A stretch of 8,551 bases of DNA from Clostridia bacterium (GCA_017621295.1 JAGATI010000020.1:1-8551), one strand, 5' to 3'. Positions 1 to 5,982 are shown, counted from the first letter of the stretch. Program-made: numbers and translations. The notes: a model not told the origin generated them from the sequence alone.

Positions 1-43
1 CTGAAGCGCCTTGGAAGAATTGTTTTTTATTATAATATATAAG

Positions 44-84
44 ACTAGCTAAAGCCGGACTACTAGCACTATACTTAAACTAGC
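44..84. repeat. Three direct ACTAGC repeats upstream of the glmS promoter
   Basis: The hexamer ACTAGC occurs at 44-49, 62-67 and 79-84, with spacings of 18 and 17 bases, ending 23 bases before the -35 box of the glmS promoter. Regular spacing close to 1.7 helical turns could fit a regulator-binding array, but the copies share little beyond the hexamer, so chance is possible. No gene is recognisable in positions 1-107; the first 42 bases have one short open frame to the left edge, too short to call. Confidence 0.3.
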
Positions 85-107
85 AACTAAATTTTTTATC
101 AAAAAAC

Positions 108-136
108 TTGCAACATTTTACCTTTTAATGTAATAT
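108..136 (+). promoter_or_regulatory. Probable vegetative (sigma-A type) promoter of glmS
   Basis: A -35 box TTGCAA (108-113) and a -10 box TAATAT (131-136) are separated by exactly 17 bases. Transcription would begin near 143, about 60 bases before the ribozyme cleavage site, giving a 5' leader of about 255 bases ahead of glmS. An alternative -10, TATAAT at 134-139, would need a 20-base spacer and is less likely. Confidence 0.6.
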
Positions 137-154
137 AATACAGTAATTATAATT

Positions 155-356
155 TACGCAAAAAACAATATTAAGAAAGGAGATTGTTATTAAAATAAAA
201 AAGCGCCTGGACAATTTTACATTGTTGACGAGGTTAGAGTTTATCGAAATATTCGGCGGATGGCTCTATGGCAACAGTTACTGTCATTAGATATAAGTAT
301 AAAAACTAATAGCAATATTAGAACAAAGCAAATATCAGTAACATTTATTTTGCGTA
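155..356 (+). repeat. 9-bp inverted repeat enclosing the ribozyme
   Basis: TACGCAAAA at 155-163 is the exact reverse complement of TTTTGCGTA at 348-356. In the leader RNA these could pair into a helix that closes around the whole glmS ribozyme and leaves the ribosome-binding site (387-392) outside. After cleavage at 202/203 such a helix would keep the upstream RNA piece attached to the mRNA. The match is visible; pairing in the cell is inference, and a 9-bp match in AT-rich DNA may be accidental. Confidence 0.35.
202..336 (+). ncRNA. glmS self-cleaving ribozyme (glucosamine-6-phosphate riboswitch)
   Basis: This is a metabolite-dependent ribozyme: glucosamine-6-phosphate acts as cofactor for cleavage of the leader, and the cleaved mRNA is degraded, closing a feedback loop on GlmS. 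The conserved core is visible in order: AGCGCC at 202-207 (cleavage expected between A202 and G203), the P1 hairpin ACAAT/ATTGT (211-215 with 221-225), the conserved TTGACGAGG (225-233), P2 TAGAG/CTCTA (235-239 with 264-268), TTTATCGA and TTCGGCGGATGG in the core, P3 GGCA/TGTC (270-273 with 282-285), ATTAGA, P4 GATAT/ATATC (290-294 with 332-336), and a P4.1 hairpin CTAATA-GCAA-TATTAG (306-321) with a GNRA loop. P1 and P3 are short. It ends 63 bases before the glmS start codon, the expected position. Confidence 0.96.
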
Positions 357-399
357 CCTTATAATATTATTTAAAAATAAATTTATGGAGGTATTTTTT

Positions 400-2243
400 A
401 TGTGCGGAATTGTTGGATACATTGGAGAAAAGAAAGCTTATCCAATTTTAATTGATGGACTTTTATGTCTTGAATATAGAGGTTACGACTCAAGCGGAAT
501 TGCATCACTTGAAAAAAATGAAGTTAAGGTTCTAAAAGATAAAGGTAGAGTAAAAAATTTATACGATTTAGATGGATTAGATAAATTAGAAGGAACTATT
601 CGGTATTGCTCATACAAGATGGGCAACACATGGTAAACCATCTAAAGAAAATTCTCATCCTCATATGGATAATAGTAATTCTTTTGCTGTTGTACATAAC
701 GGAATTATAGAAAACTATAGCGATTTAAGAGAATTTTTAGGAAAAAACGGATACAACTTTTTATCTCAAACAGATACAGAAGTTATTCCAAACCTAATTC
801 ACTACTATTTTTCTAAAGATGAAAAAACAGATGATGAGAAATTTTTAAGAGCTGTAAAATCCTGTGTAGATGATTTAAAAGGAAGTTATGCAATCGAAGT
901 TATCTCTCCTCTTTACCCAGATAGAGTAATTGTAGTTAGAAAAGATAGTCCACTTGTTATTGGTAAAGGAGAAAAGGAAAATCATATTGCATCAGATATT
1001 CCTGCACTTCTTAAATTCACAAAAGACTTCTATTTACTAAATGATAATGAATATGCTGTTATATATAATAATCATATTAAATTTTATAATAGTAACTTAG
1101 AAGAACATAATAAACCAATTAAAAATATTGAATGGGATGCAGGTGCTGCTGAAAAAGGTGGATTTGAAGATTTTATGCTTAAAGAAATATATGAACAACC
1201 AAATTCTATTAGAGAAACTATTGGTTCTAGATTTAAACTTGGAGAACCTTGCAGTTTTGATGATATAGATATTTCAAAAGAATATTTATCTACTATTAAC
1301 AAAATATATATAGTAGCTTGTGGTACTGCTATGCATGCTGGTTTAGTAGGTAAAAACTTAATTGAAAAGCTTTGCAATATACCCACAACAGTAGATATAG
1401 CATCTGAATTTAGATATAGAGACCCAATTATAGATGAGAAAACTTTATGTATTTATGTTAGCCAATCTGGTGAAACAGCTGATACTATTGCAGCTTTAAA
1501 ATTATCAAAATCAAAAGGATCTAAAACTTTAGCAATTTCTAATGTAATTGGAAGTTCTATTACAAGAGAAGCAGACTATACTATTTATACTCATGCTGGA
1601 CCTGAAATTGCAGTAGCTTCAACAAAAGCATATACATCACAAGTTGTACTTTTTGCTATTTTAGCTATATATTTTGCAGAAATGTTAGGGGTTACAGATT
1701 CTAAAACTTTAGAAGATTTAAAAGCAGATATTTTAGACCTACCTTCTAAAATAGATACAATTTTAGATAATACAGAAGAATTAAAAGAGTTTGCAAAAAA
1801 AGTATATACTCGGAAAAGATATGTTTTTCTTAGGTAGAGGAACAGATTATAATACTTCATTAGAAGGTTCATTAAAATTAAAAGAAATTTCATACATTCA
1901 TTCTGAAGCATATGCTGCTGGTGAATTAAAACATGGACCTATTGCATTAATTGAAAATGGCATTACTGTTATTAGCATAATTACAGATTCTAGTTTAGTA
2001 GAAAAATCTATTAGTAATATACAAGAAGTAATTACTCGTGGAGCTAAAACATTAGTTGTTACAAATCAAAACTTACCAAATGCAAACTTTGATTTTGTAA
2101 TTAATATACCAGAAACCAATCCTCTTATCTCACCTATTCTTTCTGTTATACCACTACAATTAATTTCTTATTATATATCTAAAAATAAGGGATTAGATGT
2201 TGATAAGCCTAGAAACTTAGCAAAGTCTGTTACTGTTGAGTAA
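400..2243 (+). CDS. glmS: Glutamine--fructose-6-phosphate aminotransferase (isomerizing), with two +1 frame changes at CGG
   Basis: GlmS makes glucosamine-6-phosphate from fructose-6-phosphate and glutamine, the first committed step to peptidoglycan amino sugars, in the cytoplasm. The start is ATG 400, not the in-frame ATG 385, because GGAGGT (387-392) lies 7 bases before it and it yields MCGIVGYIG with the nucleophile Cys2. Reading join(400..600, 602..1810, 1812..2243) gives 613 residues, a normal GlmS length. Landmarks: HTRWATHG (71-78), HNGIIENY with N100-G101 of the oxyanion hole, SIS-domain motifs [19 protein letters not shown] and [15 protein letters not shown], then [20 protein letters not shown] and the C-terminus [11 protein letters not shown]. 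The frame is broken twice, at C601 (GTI|GIAHTRW) and C1811 ([13 protein letters not shown]); each extra C creates an in-frame CGG. Unshifted reading stops at 636, and in the second frame at 1837. All other motifs are intact, so decay is unlikely; recoding is my favoured explanation, sequencing error the alternative. Controlled by the upstream ribozyme. Confidence 0.93.
598..604 (+). other. +1 frame-change site 1 (ATT-C-GGT) in glmS
   Basis: Zero-frame codons are ACT ATT CGG TAT; the conserved GlmS sequence requires ACT ATT GGT ATT GCT CAT (TIGIAH). The position is fixed to the base because both flanks are highly conserved: the extra base is C601. Unshifted translation ends at TAA 634-636 after 78 residues, before most of the glutaminase domain. 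The shift is seen directly by comparison with the family motif; that it happens during translation is inference. Confidence 0.85.
1808..1814 (+). other. +1 frame-change site 2 (ACT-C-GGA) in glmS
   Basis: Zero-frame codons are TAT ACT CGG AAA AGA; the conserved sequence requires ACT GGA AAA GAT ATG ([11 protein letters not shown]). The extra base is C1811. Unshifted reading ends at TAG 1835-1837, losing the second half of the second SIS domain and the C-terminal active-site segment. The same preceding codon, ACT, is followed by CGT at 2037-2039 without any shift, so the problem appears specific to CGG. Confidence 0.85.
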
Positions 2244-2266
2244 TAAAATTCTATATTAAAATTAGT

Positions 2267-2300
2267 AAAAACCTTAGTAGTAATACTTTCTAAGGTTTTT
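2267..2300 (+). terminator. Rho-independent terminator after glmS
   Basis: An 11-bp stem AAAAACCTTAG (2267-2277) / CTAAGGTTTTT (2290-2300) with a 12-base loop lies 24 bases after the glmS stop and runs into a T-rich tail. The A-run on the 5' side also allows some function on the opposite strand. Confidence 0.85.
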
Positions 2301-2347
2301 ATTATAATAACATTTAAACTATTTTAAATAATAATCAAAAATATCAT

Positions 2348-2399
2348 TATAATAAAAATAAGGTCATAGAAAAGAATATAAATTCAATTTCTACAACCT
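2348..2399 (-). terminator. Probable terminator of the 2406-2663 gene
   Basis: Reading leftward, AGGTTGTAGAAA pairs with TTTCTATGACCT (+ strand arms 2388-2399 and 2361-2372), 10 of 12 positions matching with a two-base internal mismatch, followed by the U-rich tail TATTTTTATTA. It begins 6 bases beyond the gene's stop codon. The loop is 15 bases, so the hairpin is moderate in strength. Confidence 0.55.
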
Positions 2400-2405
2400 A
2401 TTTGT

Positions 2406-2663
2406 CTAAATATTTTGACATTCATTTAAGAAAGCCTTAATATCGGCTCCCGACATAAAACTGTATGTCGAGTGCACTACTAATTTAGCAGGTATAGTGT
2501 GTGCATATTCCTCTTTAGGAATTCCATAGCATTTTTCAGCTTTTTCTGACAATTTTGCCACCATTGCAATAAGATTCGCTTTTATAAACTCATTGTCTTG
2601 ATTTGTAATACCTATGATCTGAAAAGTATTCTCTCCTATGCATTTTACTCCTACCAACTCCAT
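2406..2663 (-). CDS. Unrecognised 85-aa soluble protein
   Basis: I do not recognise this family. The start is ATG 2663 (MELVGVKCIG) because AAGGAG sits 7 bases upstream; an in-frame ATG at 2687 has no properly spaced ribosome-binding site. The product is small, without signal peptide or membrane segment, with three cysteines (near residues 8, 43 and 82) and a probable alpha/beta pattern: strands at both ends of residues 1-20, a helix near 28-45, and a conserved-looking stretch PAKLVVHSTYSFMSG near the C-terminus. Codon use is less AT-biased than neighbours (GAG, TCG, GCC, CAC, GTG), which suggests more recent arrival. It has its own promoter region with an inverted-repeat cluster and its own terminator, so it is a single-gene unit. 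It contains TCGGGA read as TCG GGA, with no frame change. Confidence 0.7.
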   Translation of the reverse strand: MELVGVKCIGENTFQIIGITNQDNEFIKANLIAMVAKLSEKAEKCYGIPKEEYAHTIPAKLVVHSTYSFMSGADIKAFLNECQNI

Positions 2664-2763
2664 TTGGTATCTCCTTACTAAGCTCATCCTTTGTGATATT
2701 GTTGCTCATTACGAGCTTTATTTAATAAACAACAATGATTGGCACTTTACCAATACTCTTATT

Positions 2764-2816
2764 ATTTTAACACATACTTTACAAAATATCTAGTCATTTT
2801 GTAAAATAATTTTACA
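2764..2816 (-). promoter_or_regulatory. Operator-like inverted repeats over the promoter region of the 85-aa gene
   Basis: A perfect 10-bp inverted repeat TTTACAAAAT (2778-2787) / ATTTTGTAAA (2796-2805) with an 8-base spacer abuts and shares its right arm with a second palindrome, TGTAAAATAATTTTACA (2800-2816). So three ACAAAAT-type half-sites alternate in orientation. Just downstream on the minus strand is a possible extended -10, TGTTAAAAT (2764-2772), with no good -35; the repeat covers where the -35 would be. Transcription would start near 2757, giving a leader of about 95 bases holding two small hairpins (2738-2754 and 2704-2716). The repeats are seen; repressor binding is inference. Confidence 0.45.
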
Positions 2817-2862
2817 TAATACTCCCTTGCAACATCTCACAATTTTAAGCTCTTTTAATACA

Positions 2863-3123
2863 TTATATCATTAATTTTAATATAATAAGAAAAACTGCAC
2901 CTGGTATGCCAAGTATACCAACAAAAATAGATGTCCCAATATTTAATCCTATATGAAAACCAAATGTAGCTCCTACTATATTAATAACATATATTAATAC
3001 TCCACCTAAAACAGAATTAATAGCAAGTTTTAGTATTTTCTTTAATGGCACTATAAAAATCCTACCTACTATAAATAATATAATAATACAAGCAAAAAAA
3101 GTTATGATTGTATTTGTCTCCAA
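2863..3123 (-). CDS. bofA: BofA family protein (pro-sigma-K processing inhibitor type)
   Basis: BofA in Bacillus holds the SpoIVFB membrane protease inactive in the outer forespore membrane until the engulfment checkpoint is passed, delaying sigma-K activation. This 86-residue protein has the family size and layout: an N-terminal membrane segment (about 7-26), the basic linker VPLKKILKLAINS, then a glycine-rich second membrane region with the typical GGVLIYVINIVG, FGFHIGLN and VGILGIPGAVFLIILK. The start is TTG 3123, with AAGGTG 7 bases upstream. It follows the DUF2508 gene by 61 bases on the same strand, the yaaL-bofA order known from Bacillus subtilis, though recR is not present here. Many clostridia carry BofA-like proteins even where the sigma-K checkpoint differs, so the exact role is not certain. 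Confidence 0.88.
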   Translation of the reverse strand: METNTIITFFACIIILFIVGRIFIVPLKKILKLAINSVLGGVLIYVINIVGATFGFHIGLNIGTSIFVGILGIPGAVFLIILKLMI

Positions 3124-3184
3124 GTTTAATCACCTTACCTTTATTTTATTATTATGACTAAACATGGACAAATATTACTAAAGC

Positions 3185-3451
3185 TTATGCTTTTCTTAAA
3201 TTCATTTCATTAAGCATATCTAAAGCAATTCCTTGTTTTTTTGCTTTTTTTAATAAATAATTTAGCTTTGATTGATTTGCTTTTATAAAATATAAATAAT
3301 AATCTATTAATTCACCATCTGCAAATTCAAAATTATGTCTCGCATCTTCTACTTCTCTTTTAGTTTTTATAATACTCGTTATTAGTTCTAATTCCTTTTC
3401 TTTATCTGTTTTTTCTTTAATTTTTGTTTCTTTTATATATTGTTCTTCCAT
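3185..3451 (-). CDS. DUF2508 (YaaL-like) small protein
   Basis: The product has 88 residues, is highly charged and probably all helical; the segment VEDARHNFEFADGELIDYYLYFIKANQSKL (quoted in parts: VEDARHNFEFADGELIDYYL, then IKANQSKL) matches the pattern I know for DUF2508, whose Bacillus member YaaL lies between recR and bofA. Its molecular function is unknown. ATG 3449-3451 is preceded by TAGGAGAG with a 6-7 base gap. It is the first gene of a likely two-gene unit with bofA, which supports both assignments. A 12-bp inverted repeat lies in its upstream region. Codon use is strongly AT-biased and native-looking (AAA, GAA, TTA). Confidence 0.8.
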   Translation of the reverse strand: MEEQYIKETKIKEKTDKEKELELITSIIKTKREVEDARHNFEFADGELIDYYLYFIKANQSKLNYLLKKAKKQGIALDMLNEMNLRKA

Positions 3452-3477
3452 AATACTCTCTCCTAACTAGAACAATA

Positions 3478-3529
3478 GTAGGCTTAAAGTTTACATTTTA
3501 TATTTAAATATATTATTCTTTAAGCCTAC
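3478..3529. repeat. Perfect 12-bp inverted repeat with 28-base AT-rich core
   Basis: GTAGGCTTAAAG (3478-3489) is the exact reverse complement of CTTTAAGCCTAC (3518-3529). The core is pure AT apart from one C and includes the palindrome TATTTAAATA. It lies 27 bases upstream of the DUF2508 start on its transcribed strand and 66 bases downstream of the exchanger stop. It could be a two-site operator flanking a promoter, a leader hairpin, or a weak terminator; there is no U-run, so a terminator is the weakest option. Confidence 0.6.
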
Positions 3530-3595
3530 ACAAAAATTCTATTATATAAATATATCATTAATATTATATTCCAAACAATAAAAAATATTCCTTAT

Positions 3596-4444
3596 TTAAC
3601 CAAAAACTGTATATATTATAATACCTATAGTTTGAATAACAAATAAGTTTAAAATATTAGATGTAAGTAAATTATTAGTTGCTTCTATAACACCTAATTC
3701 ATTTGAATCTTCGAATTTATAGTGCTTTTGTGATTCAAAAAAAGTAATTAACTCTGGCAAACTTGTTATAAATCCTAATGCGATTCCTAAAACAATCTCT
3801 GGTATATTAAATATATTACTTAAATTAGTTAACACATTACTTAATGCATTTCCAACAACATATAATCCTATAGCTGTAATTACCAAGTATATAATGTACT
3901 TAACTACAATTATTTTTTTACCTTTTATTTTTCTAGATTCGACTTCTATTTCTTCTGAAAATTTATTATCTTCTTTTTTCAAATATAACTTGTGAACATT
4001 AGAATTAATATAGTAAAAAAATACAAATAATAATATAAATATTGGAACTATACTGATATTAAATTCTAAATTTGTAATTAACATTAATATTGGAATTATT
4101 ATTGTAATTACTACCATAATAATATCTATTTTTATAGCTTTATTTTTTATATTCTTCTGGTTTTTATTAAGAAAAATAGAGAATATATATTGCATAAAAT
4201 TAATTATGTTAGAACTTAATATGTTATATGCACTTGTTCCTATAAATCCCGCAAATGCCGAAAATGAAACTGTTAGAAACTCTGGAACTGATGTAGCTAT
4301 TCCTGCAATATTTCCTATTGCTTTTGGAGATAACTCTAAGCTTTCGGCTAATCTTCTCAAGAGTTTTACTAAAATGTATTTTGAAATTGAGACAATTAGT
4401 AATGAATATATTATAAACTTTAATATTTCTAAACTTAAATTCAT
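3596..4444 (-). CDS. Sodium/calcium exchanger (CaCA superfamily) membrane protein
   Basis: Membrane antiporter of the CaCA superfamily, which exchanges Ca2+ (or another cation) for Na+ or H+. The two inverted alpha repeats are clear: alpha-1 at about residues 43-80 with GIATSVPEF and SAYNILSSNIIN, and alpha-2 at about 218-268 with GFITSLPEL and ATNNLLTSNILN. Both carry the cation-binding Glu after S-x-P. The protein is hydrophobic throughout, with roughly ten membrane segments, and a charged cytoplasmic loop (about 155-180, KKEDNKFSEEIEVESRKIKG) between the halves. The start ATG 4444 (MNLSLEIL) is chosen over ATG 4486 because GGAGG precedes it by 10 bases and the upstream ATG has none. At 282 residues it is slightly short for the YrbG group. 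It contains TTT TCG GCA with no frame change. Substrate not determinable. Confidence 0.85.
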   Translation of the reverse strand: MNLSLEILKFIIYSLLIVSISKYILVKLLRRLAESLELSPKAIGNIAGIATSVPEFLTVSFSAFAGFIGTSAYNILSSNIINFMQYIFSIFLNKNQKNIKNKAIKIDIIMVVITIIIPILMLITNLEFNISIVPIFILLFVFFYYINSNVHKLYLKKEDNKFSEEIEVESRKIKGKKIIVVKYIIYLVITAIGLYVVGNALSNVLTNLSNIFNIPEIVLGIALGFITSLPELITFFESQKHYKFEDSNELGVIEATNNLLTSNILNLFVIQTIGIIIYTVFG

Positions 4445-4574
4445 AAAGTATTTTCCTCCATTTTTGTTTTCTTTTATTATTGGCATTTTTTTGTTGTTTT
4501 ATGAATTGTTATTTTTAGAGAATGGTTTATATCTACTATATTTAAAATAACATCAAAAAAGATACTAATTTGCA

Positions 4575-4607
4575 TTTTTTATAAAAAATGCACCTAATTT
4601 AGGTGCA
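4575..4607 (-). terminator. Rho-independent terminator of the 4614-4829 gene
   Basis: On the minus strand, TGCACCTAA / TTAGGTGCA (arms 4599-4607 and 4589-4597) form a 9-bp GC-containing hairpin followed directly by TTTTTT, six bases past the gene's stop. The hairpin shares its TGCA end with a separate perfect 22-bp palindrome at 4571-4592, so the two folds are mutually exclusive. Confidence 0.85.
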
Positions 4608-4613
4608 AATGCA

Positions 4614-4829
4614 TTATTCATATTCTCGACTCCATAAAATATATTGCTTAGCTTTCAATGCAATAATAGATGCCTCTTGATAAGTTTCTTTATTAGAATC
4701 ATTTAGATATAATGTTAGCTCATCATTGATATCTAGCATAGCAATTCCAATTAACTTTTTACCTAGAAACTTCCGCTTCTTATATATCTCACAGTAATAC
4801 CAGTTAATTGTTTTAAAAATAATCTCCAA
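4614..4829 (-). CDS. Unrecognised 71-aa protein with the only apparently in-frame-read CGG
   Basis: I do not recognise the family. TTG 4829 (MEIIFKTINWYY) is the likely start, since AAAGAGGTG lies about 6 bases upstream; GTG 4838 overlaps that site. The protein appears soluble: aromatic/basic N-terminus, a probable beta stretch (KLIGIAMLDINDELTLYL) and a C-terminal helix (ETYQEASIIALKAKQYILW). It is a single-gene unit with its own promoter and terminator. Codon use differs from neighbours: AAG AAG CGG AAG near residues 17-20, and repeated CTA, where native genes use AAA and TTA, suggesting transfer. The CGG (4773-4775) follows AAG; dropping its C would meet a stop after three codons (GGA AGT TTC TAG), so here CGG must be read in frame if the gene is functional. 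What residue it encodes cannot be told. Confidence 0.7.
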   Translation of the reverse strand: MEIIFKTINWYYCEIYKKRKFLGKKLIGIAMLDINDELTLYLNDSNKETYQEASIIALKAKQYILWSREYE

Positions 4830-4860
4830 AAATAACACCTCTTTCTAGATTGATATATAC

Positions 4861-4887
4861 ATTTTAACATAATTTTATATTTTTCAA
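4861..4887 (-). promoter_or_regulatory. Possible promoter of the 71-aa gene
   Basis: On the minus strand a -35-like TTGAAA (4882-4887) is followed after 15 bases by an extended -10, TGTTAAAAT (4861-4869). The same extended -10 string occurs before the 85-aa gene (2764-2772). The spacer is short, which the TG extension may compensate. Confidence 0.4.
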
Positions 4888-4914
4888 TATTATTAATTTT
4901 ATAATGTTATATTT

Positions 4915-5853
4915 TTACATAACAATCTCACTTACCTCATTTACATCTTTACTACACAAATCAACATCTATCTCACTCTTTGTATCCAAATACTCATTCT
5001 TAAATATCTTCCTTAGCTTATTCATTTTATTAACAATCTCTTCTCCGCTTTTTGGTATAATATTTTTTCTAGATTCTTGATTATAAATTCTCGCAATTGA
5101 TTTTATATATTGGATATCTTCCCCATATTTAAAAACAATATCTAAAATATCTTTTGATTTTCTATACCCTTGCTCTATTAATCTATTTGTTAAACTACTA
5201 TTAAAATAAAAATAATCCTTTAATCTTTTGTCATCCTCAAATACAATTTCTATTATTGCTGCATCTGTATTTAATTCCTCATATTGTTCACTTGCATGGT
5301 CAAATCTTAATACAAAAATCAAATCAAGATTCTCATTTTCTAATGGCGCTATTGGTGTATTATCTAAAAAAGCTCCATCTACATAATAATCCTCTTTTAC
5401 TAAAATTGGATTATATAGTCCTGGCACAGAAATACTAGCTTTTAAGAAATCATTTTGAATTTTATTATGTTCTTTATTAACATTTTTATAACATAATGAA
5501 ATATTAGGTACTTTTATATAATTTATATAACAAGGTGTTTGACTAAGAGTTTTTACCTCTGCTTGCATTTCCTCTATATAATTATATATAATTTTTCTTT
5601 TATCTGATTTAACTAAAAATTCCTTTGCTGATTTAAAATTTAAATTCCTCCATACTTCAAACAAATAGTCGAATTTATTATTTATAAAACCATATGCATT
5701 TATTGCTCCAATTGATGCACCACTTACTGCTTTTATATTATTCATTTTTATATATTCTAAAATAGCTTTGCAAAATCCTATTTCATAAGCTCCTTTTGCA
5801 AATCCACCTGAAAAAACAACTCCGATACGTAAATCTGACATAGTAGGATTCAT
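4915..5853 (-). CDS. Patatin-like phospholipase family protein
   Basis: A 312-residue acyl hydrolase of the patatin/RssA type, using a Ser-Asp dyad to release fatty acids from phospholipids or related esters. All core motifs are present: the oxyanion glycine loop SGGFAKGAYE (about 15-24), the nucleophile elbow GASIG with Ser47, and the DGA motif with Asp159 in YYVDGAFLDNTPIAPL. No signal peptide or membrane segment is evident, so it is probably cytoplasmic or peripherally membrane-bound. The lysine-rich C-terminal part (about 240-312) is variable and helical. ATG 5853 is preceded by AAGGAGGA, but the spacing is long (11-12 bases); ATG 5841 in frame is an alternative, though farther. It stands alone between its own upstream -10-like element and the next gene. 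It contains CGT ATC GGA read normally. Substrate cannot be inferred. Confidence 0.9.
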   Translation of the reverse strand: MNPTMSDLRIGVVFSGGFAKGAYEIGFCKAILEYIKMNNIKAVSGASIGAINAYGFINNKFDYLFEVWRNLNFKSAKEFLVKSDKRKIIYNYIEEMQAEVKTLSQTPCYINYIKVPNISLCYKNVNKEHNKIQNDFLKASISVPGLYNPILVKEDYYVDGAFLDNTPIAPLENENLDLIFVLRFDHASEQYEELNTDAAIIEIVFEDDKRLKDYFYFNSSLTNRLIEQGYRKSKDILDIVFKYGEDIQYIKSIARIYNQESRKNIIPKSGEEIVNKMNKLRKIFKNEYLDTKSEIDVDLCSKDVNEVSEIVM

Positions 5854-5887
5854 ATTAATCCTATTCCTCCTTTTTTGTAATAAATAT

Positions 5888-5893
5888 ATTATA
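5888..5893 (-). promoter_or_regulatory. Possible -10 element of the patatin gene
   Basis: A consensus TATAAT on the minus strand lies 35 bases before the ATG, with TAGAAA as a poor -35 at 17 bases. In DNA this AT-rich the hexamer alone is weak evidence. Confidence 0.35.
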
Positions 5894-5933
5894 TCTCATA
5901 TTCTATTTATTTTCTACATATTTTTATAAATTT

Positions 5934-5962
5934 TAACGAGAGTTCATTTTGAACTCTCGTTA
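5934..5962 (-). terminator. Hairpin at the 3' end of the padR operon
   Basis: A perfect 12-bp stem TAACGAGAGTTC / GAACTCTCGTTA with a 5-base loop begins 21 bases after the stop codon of the DUF4097 gene. There is no clear U-run on either strand (downstream on the minus strand reads AAATTTATAAAAAT), so it may be an imperfect terminator or an RNA-stabilising hairpin. The next gene has its own -10-like element, which favours termination. Confidence 0.6.
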
Positions 5963-5982
5963 CTGGATAAAATTGTGTACTT

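Noticed and set aside
4..10. AAGCGCC near the left edge as a second glmS ribozyme start
   Set aside because: None of the following conserved ribozyme core (TTGACGAGG, TTCGGCGGATGG) is present after it; a chance match.
1..42. Short open frame to the left edge as the tail of an upstream gene
   Set aside because: Only 13 codons before a stop, no recognisable motif, and AT-rich DNA gives such frames easily.
173..182. AAGAAAGGAG before the ribozyme as the ribosome site of a leader peptide
   Set aside because: The following TTG frame stops within four codons and there is no ATG; no supportable leader peptide.
385..399. Start of glmS at ATG 385
   Set aside because: It lies across the Shine-Dalgarno sequence and would place residues before Cys2, which must become the N-terminal nucleophile.
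598..1814. glmS as a decayed pseudogene
   Set aside because: Both breaks are single extra Cs in the same codon phase before GGN, everything else is conserved to the C-terminus, and the ribozyme, ribosome site and terminator are intact. Random decay would not pick the same codon three times in the window.
1084..1911. Minus-strand open frames inside glmS
   Set aside because: They run opposite to conserved GlmS domains and have no ribosome sites or recognisable protein features.
2800..2816. A firm TnrA/GlnR box
   Set aside because: The match is to a very loose palindrome, and nothing nearby relates to nitrogen metabolism.
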